Below, piece by piece: positions 7,961 to 18,500 of a DNA stretch of 64,000 nt. The notes under the pieces are model-generated. The model made no database searches. It saw only the letters and a list, made by a program, of their open reading frames with translations, and was not told the DNA's origin. Made by a program: the position numbers and the translations under genes. The stretch is from positions 372,001 to 436,000 of the forward strand of contig NZ_RXFT01000005.1 of NCBI RefSeq assembly GCF_003952165.1. The letters are read 5' to 3'. Each line of letters starts with the position of its first letter. Positions within the stretch are counted from its first letter, which is position 1. Source of the stretch: Variovorax guangxiensis. Lineage in GTDB: Bacteria > Pseudomonadota > Gammaproteobacteria > Burkholderiales > Burkholderiaceae_C.

Positions 7961-9397
7961 TCAGCGGTTGTATGCGGTTTCGCCGTGCGAGGAGATGTCG
8001 AGGCCTTCGCGCTCTTCTTCTTCCGACACACGCAGGCCGAGGGTCAGGTCGGCGATCTTGTAGGCGATGAAGGCCACGATGCCGGACCACACGACGGTGA
8101 GCAGCACGCTCTTGATCTGGATCCAGACCTGTGCGCCCATCGCGAAGGTGTCGGGCGTCGCGCCGCCGGTGCCGCCCAGGCCCTTGGCAGCGAACACGCC
8201 GGTCAGGATGGCACCCAGGATACCGCCCACGCCGTGCACGCCGAACACGTCGAACGCGTCGTCGGCACCGAGCATGCGCTTCAGGCCACCCACGCCCCAC
8301 AGGCAGACCAGGCCGGCCAGCAGGCCCAGCACGATCGAACCCATCGGGCCGACGAAACCGGCGGCGGGCGTGACGGCCACCAGGCCGGCGACGGCACCGG
8401 ATGCTGCACCCAGCATCGAGGCCTTGCCCTTGTGCAGGCTCTCGCCCAGGATCCACGACAGGGCCGCGGCGGCGGTGGCGAGCACCGTGTTCACGAAGGC
8501 CAGGCCGGCGACGGCGTTGGCAGCACCGGCCGAGCCGGCGTTGAAGCCGAACCAGCCGACCCACAGCAGCGAAGCGCCGACCATGGTGAGCGTGAGCGAG
8601 TGAGGCGTGAAGGCTTCCTTGCCGTAGCCCACGCGCTTGCCGACCATGTAGGCACCGACCAGGCCGGCCACACCGGCGTTGATGTGCACCACGGTGCCGC
8701 CGGCGAAGTCGAGCGCGCCGTCCTTGCCCAGCAGGCCGCCGCCCCACACGATGTGGGCGATCGGCACATAGCTGAAGGTGAACCACAGCACCGAGAACAG
8801 CAGCACGGCCGAGAACTTGGCGCGTTCGGCGAAGGCGCCGACGATCAGCGCCACGGTGATGGCCGCGAAGGTGCCCTGGAAGGCGACGAACACGTATTCG
8901 GGAATCGTGGTCAGCGCGCCGAAGGTCTCCTGCGTGATGCCCTTCATGAAGATCTTGTCGAATCCTCCGAAGAAGTTGCCGTCACCCGAGAAGGCCAGGC
9001 TGTAGCCGTAGACGGCCCACAGGATGCTGATCAGCGAGAAGATCACGAAGACCTGCATCAGCACCGACAGCATGTTCTTCGAGCGGCCCAGGCCGCCATA
9101 GAACAGCGCGAGGCCGGGGATGGTCATCAGGATCACGAGAAGGGTCGAAGTGAGCATCCAGGCGGTGTCGCCGGAGTCGATCTTCGGAGCGGGAGCCGCG
9201 GCGGGCGCAGCGGGAGCTGCATCGGCGGCGGCGGGGGCTGCAGCTGCGGGCGCCGCAGCCGGGGCGGGCGCGGCGGCAGCGGGTGCCGACGCGGCCGGGG
9301 CCTCGGCCGTGGCCGCGGCGGGAGTCTGCGCGAAGCCGGTGGTACCGGCGGCCAGCACGCTCAAGCCGAGCGCAAGAGAGACAAGCAGTTTTTTCAT
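7961..9397 (-). CDS. amtB: Ammonium transporter AmtB
   Basis: AmtB conducts ammonia/ammonium across the inner membrane and is gated by GlnK. The 478-residue protein has a cleavable signal peptide (residues 1-23, ending GFAQ), then an unusual Ala/Pro-rich spacer of about 50 residues (24-72), then the eleven-helix Amt core. The conserved pore and twin-histidine regions are visible: YVPIAHIVWGGG, GTVVHINAGVAGLVGAYMVG and DVFGVHGVGGILGAILTG. The C-terminal tail (EEEREGLDISSHGETAYNR) is the part that contacts PII proteins. glnK ends 29 bp upstream and the gene is the last of a nitrogen-regulated operon. The low-complexity spacer would lie in the periplasm and has no assigned role. Confidence 0.95.
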   Translation of the reverse strand: MKKLLVSLALGLSVLAAGTTGFAQTPAAATAEAPAASAPAAAAPAPAAAPAAAAPAAADAAPAAPAAAPAPKIDSGDTAWMLTSTLLVILMTIPGLALFYGGLGRSKNMLSVLMQVFVIFSLISILWAVYGYSLAFSGDGNFFGGFDKIFMKGITQETFGALTTIPEYVFVAFQGTFAAITVALIVGAFAERAKFSAVLLFSVLWFTFSYVPIAHIVWGGGLLGKDGALDFAGGTVVHINAGVAGLVGAYMVGKRVGYGKEAFTPHSLTLTMVGASLLWVGWFGFNAGSAGAANAVAGLAFVNTVLATAAAALSWILGESLHKGKASMLGAASGAVAGLVAVTPAAGFVGPMGSIVLGLLAGLVCLWGVGGLKRMLGADDAFDVFGVHGVGGILGAILTGVFAAKGLGGTGGATPDTFAMGAQVWIQIKSVLLTVVWSGIVAFIAYKIADLTLGLRVSEEEEREGLDISSHGETAYNR

Positions 9398-9426
9398 AGT
9401 CGTTGTTCTTTCGGGCCAGGACTCGA

Positions 9427-10711
<1,285 letters not shown>

Positions 10712-10754
10712 CAGGGAACTCCTCGCAAGTGTGTGGTTGGACCGGAAGGCTCAA

Positions 10755-10770
10755 AGCAGGGAGCGTGCCA
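10755..10770 (-). promoter_or_regulatory. Sigma-54 (RpoN) -24/-12 promoter for torF-glnK-amtB
   Basis: Read on the minus strand, bases 10770 to 10755 are TGGCACGCTCCCTGCT. This matches the sigma-54 consensus TGGCACG-N4-TTGCW at all but one informative base (C for T in the -12 element) and keeps the exact GG-N10-GC spacing. It is 44 bp upstream of the porin start. Genes for ammonium uptake are classic NtrC/RpoN targets, which supports the call. Confidence 0.75.
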
Positions 10771-10831
10771 AAGTGCACGAATGCCGCCCCTTGCAGCCGT
10801 GTCCGCGGCGCGGTTGAGAGCCAAATCGTTA

Positions 10832-10843
10832 CAACAGCTGTTG
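10832..10843. promoter_or_regulatory. Perfect 12-bp palindrome in the torF/comM divergent region
   Basis: CAACAGCTGTTG is a perfect dyad in the 214-bp gap between the porin and comM, about 60 bp upstream of the sigma-54 element. It could be an operator for either gene. No regulator family can be assigned from 12 bp, and chance occurrence is possible. Confidence 0.3.
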
Positions 10844-10899
10844 CGAGTGGTTGCAGATGCACGGTGCGCCGCACCACCGCGGGAATGCTCAAAAAACGC

Positions 10900-10914
10900 G
10901 CACCATCTTGGGGA
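10900..10914. promoter_or_regulatory. Possible NtrC-type enhancer site
   Basis: GCACCATCTTGGGGA matches the NtrC dyad GCACCA-N3-TGGTGC at 10 of 12 positions. It lies about 140 bp upstream of the sigma-54 promoter, a normal enhancer distance. It overlaps the comM leader and ribosome-binding region, so the match may be fortuitous. Confidence 0.3.
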
Positions 10915-10925
10915 GAGGGAGAGAA

Positions 10926-12470
10926 ATGGGACTGTCTTTGGTGCAAAGCCGCGCCTTGCTGGGTCTTGAAGCGGCCAGTGTCACGGTTGAGGTGCATCTG
11001 GCGAACGGCCTGCCCAGCTTCACGCTGGTCGGCCTGGTCGAGACCGAGGTCAAGGAGGCGCGAGAGCGCGTGCGCTCGGCGCTGCAGAACGCGGGGCTGG
11101 AGTTCCCCAACAACAAGCGCATCACGGTCAACCTCGCGCCGGCCGACCTGCCGAAGGACTCCGGACGCTTCGATCTGCCCATCGCGCTGGGCATCCTCGC
11201 GGCCAGCGGCCAGATAGACAACGCGAAGCTCGCCGGCCACGAGTTCGCCGGCGAGCTCTCGCTTTCGGGCGAGCTGCGGCCCGTGCGCGGCGCGCTGGCC
11301 ATGGCGCTCGCGCTGCACACGCGCGGCGTCGCGACGCGGCTGGTGCTGCCCCTGGAAAGTGCGCAGGAGGCGGCGCTGGTACCAGGCGGCGAGGTGTATG
11401 GCGCCAGGCATCTGCTGGACGTGGTGCGCCAGTTCGTGGCCACCGACGACGAGGCTTCACAGTTGCCCGACACCACGGACGACGGCTGGGCGCGCATCCG
11501 GGCCGCGCCCGACACGAACCCGCCCCGCTACGCCGATCTTGCGGAAGTGAAGGGACACACGGGCGTCAAGCGCGTGCTCGAAATCGCCGCGGCGGGCGGC
11601 CACAGCCTGCTGATGGTGGGCGAGCCTGGCTCGGGCAAGTCGATGCTCGCCCAGCGCTTCGCGGGGCTGCTGCCGTCGATGCACATCGACGAGGCACTGG
11701 AGAGCGCGGCCGTGGCCAGCCTGGGTGGGCGCTTCGCGACCGAGCGGTGGCGGGTGCGGCCGACATGCTCGCCGCACCATACGGCGAGCGCGGTGGCACT
11801 GGTCGGCGGGGGCTCCCCGCCACGGCCCGGTGAAATCTCCCGCGCGCACCATGGAGTCCTTTTTCTCGACGAATTTCCCGAGTTCGCCAGATCCGCCCTC
11901 GAAGCGCTGCGCGAGCCTCTGGAGACCGGCACCATCACCATCGCCCGCGCCGCGCGGCGCGCCGAATTCCCGGCGCGCTTCCAGCTCGTCGCCGCGATGA
12001 ACCCATGTCCCTGCGGCTATCTCGGCTCGTCATCCAGGCCCTGCCGCTGCACGCACGAGCAAGTCTCGCGCTACCAGGGCAAGCTCAGCGGCCCGCTGCT
12101 CGACCGGATCGACCTGCACATCGAAGTGCCTCCGGTGTCCGCGCAGCTGCTGCTCGAGGCGCCCGCGGGCGAATCGACCGACAGCATCCGCGAACGCGTG
12201 GTCGCCGCGCGCGAGCGCGCGATGCAGCGCCAGGGCCATGCCAACCAGTCGCTGCAAGGCGCGGCCATCGACCGTCATGCGGCACTCGACGACGCGGCGC
12301 GCGCGTTCATGTTCAACGCCGCCGCCAAGCTCGGCTGGTCGGCGCGCAGCACGCACCGGGCGCTGAAGGTGGCGCGCACGATCGCGGACCTGGCCGGGTC
12401 GCAGGCCGTGCAGGTCGGGCACCTCGCGGAGGCGGTGCAGTATCGAAGGGCGTTGCGCGGGGCCGCCTAA
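10926..12470 (+). CDS. comM: ComM-like AAA+ helicase (YifB family, Mg-chelatase fold)
   Basis: A 514-residue member of the ComM/YifB family, a hexameric branch-migration helicase that helps integrate DNA taken up in natural transformation. Order of parts: a Lon-protease-like ChlI domain (about 1-180, beginning MGLSLVQSRALLGLEAASVT), the AAA+ Mg-chelatase domain with Walker A GEPGSGKSM near residue 235, the ComM hallmark RPTCSPHHTAS, Walker B HGVLFLDEFPEF, a zinc-ligand loop with four Cys in NPCPCGYLGSSSRPCRCT, and a C-terminal lid. The ATG at 10926 is preceded by a purine-rich GGGGAGAGGGAG ribosome-binding site. It converges on the T6SS kinase gene, with 88 bp between stops and no clear terminator. 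Confidence 0.94.
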   Translation: MGLSLVQSRALLGLEAASVTVEVHLANGLPSFTLVGLVETEVKEARERVRSALQNAGLEFPNNKRITVNLAPADLPKDSGRFDLPIALGILAASGQIDNAKLAGHEFAGELSLSGELRPVRGALAMALALHTRGVATRLVLPLESAQEAALVPGGEVYGARHLLDVVRQFVATDDEASQLPDTTDDGWARIRAAPDTNPPRYADLAEVKGHTGVKRVLEIAAAGGHSLLMVGEPGSGKSMLAQRFAGLLPSMHIDEALESAAVASLGGRFATERWRVRPTCSPHHTASAVALVGGGSPPRPGEISRAHHGVLFLDEFPEFARSALEALREPLETGTITIARAARRAEFPARFQLVAAMNPCPCGYLGSSSRPCRCTHEQVSRYQGKLSGPLLDRIDLHIEVPPVSAQLLLEAPAGESTDSIRERVVAARERAMQRQGHANQSLQGAAIDRHAALDDAARAFMFNAAAKLGWSARSTHRALKVARTIADLAGSQAVQVGHLAEAVQYRRALRGAA

Positions 12471-12558
12471 AGCGAGATATGCAAGAGCGCGCTCCCGCAT
12501 CGCGCACGTAACCCCGAGGCGGGTCGCGGCCCGGAGCCGGCAGGGCCGCAGGATCCGG

Positions 12559-14622
12559 CTACTTGAACTCGTGGCTCACAACGGGCGCCGACTTGCTGTC
12601 CTGCACCGTCACGCGCTGCCGGTACACCTCGAGGTCGCCGTTGCGCACTTCGATGTTGTAGATGCCGGGGCGCAGCGACAGCGACTTCAGCGGCGGACTG
12701 ACGCCACGGTCGGCGCCGTCGACGAACACCTGGCCCCAAGGCCGCACGTTGAACAGCACGCGCCCCATGCCGGGCGCTGCCGCGGGCGGAGTGGCGGTGG
12801 CGCCAGGCGTGCCGGGCGTGGCGCCGGCCACGGTGGTTCCGGGCGGCTGTGTGCCGGGGGCAACGGGAACCGAAGGCGGCGAGACGCGGTTGATCTCGGC
12901 GATGGCGTTGCGCGCCTCGCGGGCGTGCAGGCCGCGGCGGTAGCGGCGCAGGTAGGCCTCGTAGCCTTCGCGCGTGTTCTCGCTCTGCGCGAGGTTCCAG
13001 TCCTCGGCTTCGGCGGTGGCCAATGCGGATTCGGGCGGCGTGGCCGGTGTTGCGGGCGTCGCCGGCGCAGTCCCGGGCGTGGTGACCGGAACGTTCTCGA
13101 GCGGCGCCAGGGGCCCGGTGGATGCTGCGGGCGCGCTGGCCGCCGCGGCCGGGGGCAGCGCCGCGGCACCGCCGGCCACGGCCGGCGGCACGCCGTCGGT
13201 GGCCGGCGGCGTGGCGGTACCGGTCGTGGCCGCTGGCGGCATCGCTGCCGGCGGCGCTGTGCTGGTCGACATCGGATCGCTGGGCGGCGGCACCGGCACC
13301 ATCGCGGTCTTGGGCTCCTGCGGCTGCATGCCCGAAGTGAGGCGCAGGCCGATCCACGCACCCACGGCGACGAGCGCGATCAGCAGCACGCCGACCATGC
13401 CCCAGGGCGGGCGCTTGAGCTTCTGTTTCTGCGCGGGCGCGGCAGCCACGGCCTTGCGGGCCTTGGCGCGGCTGTCGCGCTCGTCCTGCGCCGCGCGCGG
13501 TACAGGCGCCGGCGCGGGAGCGCGCACCGGTTCGGGCGCGGCCACCGGCATGGGCATCGACATCGGTTCCAGCGGCGCCGGCGCCGACACCGGCGAGAAC
13601 TGCTGCGGCGTGAGCTGCGGAGGCGGCGGCGTGGCCGAAACGGGCGCGGCGGGAATGATCACCGCCGGCACGCCCATGCCGCTCACATAGATGTCGCCCA
13701 GCTTCACCAGCCCGAGCTCGGCGGCGAAGGCGGCCACGGTCTGCGTGCGGTCCTTGCTGTGCACGGCCAGCGTGTGGTCAACGGCGGCGCAGAAGGCCGG
13801 GCTCAGGTCGTCGCGGCCCATGGACGACAGCGGCACGTAGGCATCCTGCACGCTGCGCACCACGGCCGAAGGCGGCGGATGGCCGGTGACCGCGCGGTAC
13901 AGCACAGCGCCCAGCGCGTACAGGTCGGTCCATGCGCCCTGCAGCAGGGTGTTGTCGTCGGCGTACTGCTCGATGGGCGAGTAGCCCGACTTCACCATCA
14001 CCGCCACCTCGTCGACGAGGTCGGCGATGGACTTGCGCGCCGCGCCGAAGTCGAGCAGCACCGGCATGTCGTCCTGCTGGATGAAGATGTTGTCGGGCGC
14101 GATGTCGCGATGGAAGCACTGGCTGCGGTGCAGCGTCTCCAGCGCGCCCAGCAGCGGCCCCAGCATGCCCAGCAGCCAGGGCTCGGTGATCTTGCCGGGC
14201 TCTTCCTCGGCCAGGCGGCGCAGCGTGCGGCCCTTGTAGAGCTGGATCGCCATGTAGGCGGTGGAATTCGCCTCCCAGAAGCGATGCACCCGCACCAGCG
14301 CCGGGTGGCTGAACTGCGCGAGGGTGCGCGCCTCGTTGATGAAGCTGCGCAGGCCCGCCTGGAAGGTGGCCGTGAGCCGCTCGGAGCGCACGTGCACGCT
14401 GTTGTCGCCCACGCGGCGCGCGAGCATCGCGGGCATGTATTCCTTGATGGCGACCTCGCGCTGCAGGGAGTGGTCGTAGGCGCGGTAGACGATGCCGAAG
14501 CCGCCCTCGCCGATCACCTCGAGCAGCTCGAACTCGTCGAGGCGGTGGTTGGCGCCCAGTGGATGCGGGCGCTCGTCCTGCGTGTCGGCCGCCGGGCTTC
14601 CGATGCCGTGCGTGGTCGTCAT
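12559..14622 (-). CDS. T6SS-associated serine/threonine protein kinase (PpkA-type)
   Basis: A 687-residue membrane kinase at the end of the tssJKLM-tagF block. The Hanks-type kinase domain covers about residues 28-300: Gly loop GEGGFGIVYRAY, Lys in VAIKEYMPAML, catalytic HRDIAPDNIF near 167, DFGAARKS near 191, and the family-typical activation segment GYSPIEQY. A Pro/Ala-rich region and a basic stretch precede one transmembrane helix (about 403-422), then a Pro-rich periplasmic part and a C-terminal PEGA-like domain (GQVFVDGADRGVSPPLKSL). In other T6SSs PpkA phosphorylates the FHA protein to switch on secretion, opposed by PppA; both partners are encoded here. The PEGA end replaces the von Willebrand domain of Pseudomonas PpkA. 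A strong AGGAGG precedes the ATG. Confidence 0.88.
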   Translation of the reverse strand: MTTTHGIGSPAADTQDERPHPLGANHRLDEFELLEVIGEGGFGIVYRAYDHSLQREVAIKEYMPAMLARRVGDNSVHVRSERLTATFQAGLRSFINEARTLAQFSHPALVRVHRFWEANSTAYMAIQLYKGRTLRRLAEEEPGKITEPWLLGMLGPLLGALETLHRSQCFHRDIAPDNIFIQQDDMPVLLDFGAARKSIADLVDEVAVMVKSGYSPIEQYADDNTLLQGAWTDLYALGAVLYRAVTGHPPPSAVVRSVQDAYVPLSSMGRDDLSPAFCAAVDHTLAVHSKDRTQTVAAFAAELGLVKLGDIYVSGMGVPAVIIPAAPVSATPPPPQLTPQQFSPVSAPAPLEPMSMPMPVAAPEPVRAPAPAPVPRAAQDERDSRAKARKAVAAAPAQKQKLKRPPWGMVGVLLIALVAVGAWIGLRLTSGMQPQEPKTAMVPVPPPSDPMSTSTAPPAAMPPAATTGTATPPATDGVPPAVAGGAAALPPAAAASAPAASTGPLAPLENVPVTTPGTAPATPATPATPPESALATAEAEDWNLAQSENTREGYEAYLRRYRRGLHAREARNAIAEINRVSPPSVPVAPGTQPPGTTVAGATPGTPGATATPPAAAPGMGRVLFNVRPWGQVFVDGADRGVSPPLKSLSLRPGIYNIEVRNGDLEVYRQRVTVQDSKSAPVVSHEFK

Positions 14623-14653
14623 GCTTCTTTTCCTCCTGCGGGACGGCCGCCCA

Positions 14654-14716
14654 CATGGTCCTCACGGTCCTCACGGTCCTCATGGCCCTCACGGCCCCCA
14701 TGCCCCTCTTGGCCCC
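14654..14716 (-). repeat. Seven imperfect 9-bp tandem repeats before the kinase gene
   Basis: Between tagF and the kinase start, seven consecutive 9-bp units follow the plus-strand consensus CAYGGYCCT. Units 2 and 3 are identical and the others differ at one to three positions. The array lies 32 bp upstream of the kinase start codon, in the transcribed leader. Being a multiple of three it could also be translated without a frame break, but no start codon with a ribosome-binding site drives it. Confidence 0.75.
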
Positions 14717-14749
14717 CCCGGGCCTGCCGGCCGATATGGCTCTTCTTGT

Positions 14750-15463
14750 TCATGCCCATGGCACATGTCCCTGCGAAAACAACTTGGAAAACAGCGGCGT
14801 GTTGAGCCCGCCGCCATGGGCCGCGGTGCGCAACGGAGACCCGTCGGCCTGGTTGGTCCACCAGTAGCTGGTGCTGCCGAAAGGGTCGAAGCACAGTGGA
14901 AGCTCTGGCCAGCCCAGGCGCTGCTGGGCGCTGGCGCCACCGGCCGTAGGCCCGAGGATCGAAAGGATGTCGTCCGAACCGCCGCTGGCCGTCTGGAAGC
15001 CCGCGCGGCCGGCCGCCAGCACCTGGCTGTCGAACTGGTCGGGCGCCACGCCGTGGCGGATGGCCTGCAGCATCGCGCTGCCGCACTGCCAGTACCACTC
15101 GGCCGAGCCTTCGAGCACCGAGGGGCGGTAATTGCGCGCGGCCACCTGCAGGGTGATGCACACGGGGTAATAGCGGCCCACCCGGTCGCAGCTGGGTGCG
15201 ATGCAGCCGAACTGCACCGCGTCGACGCCCTGCGTGGCGGGAATCGCGAAGTTCCACACCGGCGCCACCGCGTAGTGGCGCGTCATCGCGTCGGGCCAGC
15301 GCTTGAAGCTGCCCAGGCCGTTCTGCATCCAGCGATCCCACCAGGCCTGCAGCTCGCGCGGCATGCGGCGATAGAGGAAGTCGCCGGCGGAGGGCAGCTT
15401 GCCGTACCAGCCGATCTGCTCGTCGACCGGCACCCATGCCTGTGGAGGAATGCTGCTGTTCAT
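14750..15463 (-). CDS. tagF: T6SS-associated protein TagF
   Basis: A 237-residue protein of the TagF (BMA_A0400) family. It begins with the family signature WYGKLPSAGDFLYRRMPREL, residues about 18-37, and keeps QGVDAVQFGCIAPSCDRVGRYYPVCI in the middle. In Pseudomonas aeruginosa TagF is a post-translational repressor of T6SS assembly that acts through the Fha protein independently of phosphorylation. Some homologues are fused to a PppA domain; here the phosphatase is a separate gene at 25377-26201. The ATG at 15463 has TCCTCC-type complement (GGAGG) about 20 bp upstream and gives the family N-terminus. Its neighbours are tssM upstream and the kinase downstream on the same strand. Confidence 0.9.
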   Translation of the reverse strand: MNSSIPPQAWVPVDEQIGWYGKLPSAGDFLYRRMPRELQAWWDRWMQNGLGSFKRWPDAMTRHYAVAPVWNFAIPATQGVDAVQFGCIAPSCDRVGRYYPVCITLQVAARNYRPSVLEGSAEWYWQCGSAMLQAIRHGVAPDQFDSQVLAAGRAGFQTASGGSDDILSILGPTAGGASAQQRLGWPELPLCFDPFGSTSYWWTNQADGSPLRTAAHGGGLNTPLFSKLFSQGHVPWA

Positions 15464-15501
15464 TGCATGTGCCTCGAAACAACATCGCGGCATATACCAG
15501 G

Positions 15502-15592
15502 AACACCGCGGAACCGGCTTCGCCGGGCCGCTGGTGTTGCCCCCTGCAAGGGGGTTGGAGAAGCGACACGAAGTGCGCGAAGCCTGGGGGTG
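15502..15592 (+). repeat. Interspersed ~92-bp intergenic repeat, copy A
   Basis: This segment lies between the tssM stop and the tagF start and matches 41486-41577 in opposite orientation at roughly 88% by eye. It contains a perfect hairpin core (CCCCCTGCAAGGGGG) and conserved flanks such as AAGTGCGCGAAG. Both copies lie strictly between genes, as expected of a small, mobile or REP-like chromosomal repeat. I recall similar sequences as frequent in Comamonadaceae genomes but cannot verify it here. Confidence 0.8.
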
Positions 15593-15593
15593 T

Positions 15594-18500
15594 TCATGAT
15601 TTCCCGGGGCACGAGAAGCTGTTCATCTGCGGCAGGCGCAGCGGGTTGTAGACGCTGTTGGCGGTGACCGCGAGCACCACCTTCTTGCCTTGCAGGTCGA
15701 AGCTGGCGTTGAAGGATTCGGGCGAGCTGCCCGCCGAGATGGAAGCCTTGTCGAAGAGCCGGTGCAGCGCCCACGGCCCTTCGGTCACGATGCCGCCGGC
15801 CGGCGTGCCGTTGGCGGTGGTCACCTGCAGGCGCACCTGGTTGCTGTTGCGCGGGCCCGGCCACTTGATGGTGCTGGGCGCCTGCGGGCCGTGGGCGTAG
15901 CGAACCGTCTGGCCGTCGACGTCGAGCGTGAACTGCGTGAGCGCCGCGTCCATGTCCTCGGGCCGGATGTCGATGGTGAACGAGGGCGTGCGACCGCCCG
16001 CCATGCCCGAGAAGAACACGTCGCGGATCGCCTGCGCCTTCTGGAACGAATCGAGGTACGCCGAGCGCCCGGTGGCACTGCCGTCCACGCCGCGCTTGAA
16101 AGTCCAGGGGTTGACCGAGGTGTCGACCTGCGTGATGAGGTTCTTCTGGAAGAAGTCGTCCATCATCCCGCCCGGCGCGAACAGCTGCGCGAAGTCGCCC
16201 GAAGCCACGTCGCGGCTGGAGCCGCGCGTGAACGGATAGCGCCCCGCGATCGCCTGGTTGCAGAACGAGCCGATGCTGGCCGCCGCGCTCTGCCCGATGT
16301 TCTGCCGTGTGACCGCAGCCGCCTTCGAAGAGGCGGTGGCCGAGAGGTCGTTCAGCATGCCCTGGAAGGGCACCGGCAGGCGCCCCGCCTCTGCCTGCAC
16401 CTTGGTGACCGCGTCGCTGGTCGGCGGGATGTTGCCGCTGCGCAGCGCCGTGTCGGTGGCGGTGAGGAAGTTGTAGAGCTCGTTGATGAGTGCGGCCGTC
16501 GCGTCGATGGGCGCCTGCCCGCCCTGCTTGGGCGCAGTGACCATGCGGCGCAGCGGCTCGAAGTGGTTGTCCACCAGCGACTCGGGGCGGTCCACGCGCG
16601 TGTTGCGGCGCTGGCTGCCGTCGGGCTGGCCGATGAGCTGCTCGATGCGCTCGCGCGTGCTCTGCACGCGGTTCTGCGCCTGGTCGAGCAGGCTGCGCGC
16701 GGCCTCGTCGTGGTTGCGCAGCAGGTCGGTCTCGCGCGCGGCGCCGCGGATGATGCGCGACATCGGCGACTCGGCGGTCGACAGCACGCGCGTCATCTGG
16801 ATGCTCTGCAGCAGCGAGCGGCTGTCGGCCAGGCGGATGTCGACGAGATAGTCGTCCCACACCTTGATGTAGTCGGTGAGGTAGAGCCGGCGCACTTCGC
16901 GCAGCAGCAGCTCGCGCGAGGTGATGTCGGCGATGCCGGGCGCGCGGATCTGCAGCACCCAGCGGTCTTCCTGCTCGAGCGACAGCGCGGTCTCGGCCAT
17001 GCGCTTGTCGAAGATGTCCCAGTAGCCCCGGTAGGTGAAGAGCGTCGGGATGCCGTCGGTCAGCGGCTTGCCGCTCGCGCGGCGGATGACCAGCGCCGAC
17101 TCGGCGCCGCCTGCCTCGGCGATGGTGAAGGCATTGGGCTGGCTGGTCTGCAGCAGGATGCGGCGCAGCCGCGCATACGAGCGCTGCGCCAGCGGCACGC
17201 CGGCCAGGCGCTCGCGCGTCTGCGTGATGAGCCTGTCGTCCTTCGCGAAGGGCGAGGTCACCACGCGGCCCGAGAACAGCGCCTTCAGGTGCGACTCCAG
17301 GTTGGCGCGCTGCTCGCGCGTGAGCGAGGCGCCGATCTTGCGGTCGACGTCGGTGAGCAGCCACGCCTGCAGGAAGTCGGCGTCATAGCGCTCGGCGTCG
17401 TACAGCATGAGGTAGGCCTTGAGCGCCTCGTAGCTGTATTCGGCGTCGTTCTTCGCGGCCTCGCGCAGCGACTGCTCCACGCGCTGCGCGGCCTGCGGCA
17501 GCAGCACGGTCTCGAGCGCGCGCTGGTAGACGCCGTCGGTCGCCGCCTGCAGCTTCTCGCCCTGGTACAGGCCGAAGCGGTAGGAGGTCGGCGGATCGCC
17601 GATGTCGAAGTGGCTGGACTTCGGCAGGTCGCGCAGCCTGTCGAGGATGAGCAGAGAGCTCGCGATGTCGCCGCTGGTGTCGACCACCGTGGGCAGCTCG
17701 CCGCGCGCCGCGGCCTTGTTGAAGGCCTTGGCGTTGGTGTCGACCTCGGCCACGTACTCCTTGTTATTGCGCCAGCTGTTCACACAGGCGCCCAGCAGCA
17801 GCACCAGCAGCACGCCGATCACGCTGTAGCCCGCGATGTCGATGGCCCGCTTGCGCCGGTACCAGCGCAGGTTGGTGCCGGCCACGCCCGCGTCGCGGAA
17901 GATCACCTGCTGCAGCAGCTCCTTCAGGAAGTAGCTCTTGCCCGGGCCCGGCGGCGGCGCCGGCGGCGCGTTGACCTGCAGGTAGCGCTTGATGGCGCCC
18001 ATCACGCGGTCGAAGGCCGTGCCCTCCTGCGTGCCGCTGGTGAAGTACACGCCGCGCAGCATCGACGCGGCCTCGAACTTCGACGGGTTGAACACGTCGG
18101 CCAGGAAGGTGCCGAGGATGTCCTCGAAGCTCGCGAACTGCTGCGGCAGCAGGTAGGCCTGCGCACGGCGCATCGGGTCGGACTCGGCCGCCAGCAGCTC
18201 GGGCAGTCGCTCGTCCAGGCGCTGGTGCAGCAGCTTGTATTCCTGGTGGAAGCGCTCGCGCAGGTCGCCGCCCACGGGCGCCGCGCCCTTGTTGCCCTTG
18301 CCGGCCTTCGCCGGGTTGCCCTGGATCGGGAAGGTGAAGCCCCACACCTGCTGGCGCTCCGCGCGGCCCAGCGAGCCGAAGTACTCGTTGAAGCCGGCCA
18401 GCAGGTCGGTCTTGGTGACCAGCACGTACACCGGGAAATCGATGCCAAGGTCGTTGCGCAGCTCCAGCAGCCGCTTGCGCAGCGCCATCGCGTGGCGCGC

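Noticed and set aside
10863..10875. GGTGCGCCGCACC as NtrC site
   Set aside because: Half-sites face the wrong way and the spacing does not fit the NtrC consensus.
14640..14760. His-Gly-Pro repeat peptide on the plus strand
   Set aside because: It is only a translation of the 9-bp tandem array, with no start codon and ribosome-binding site of its own.
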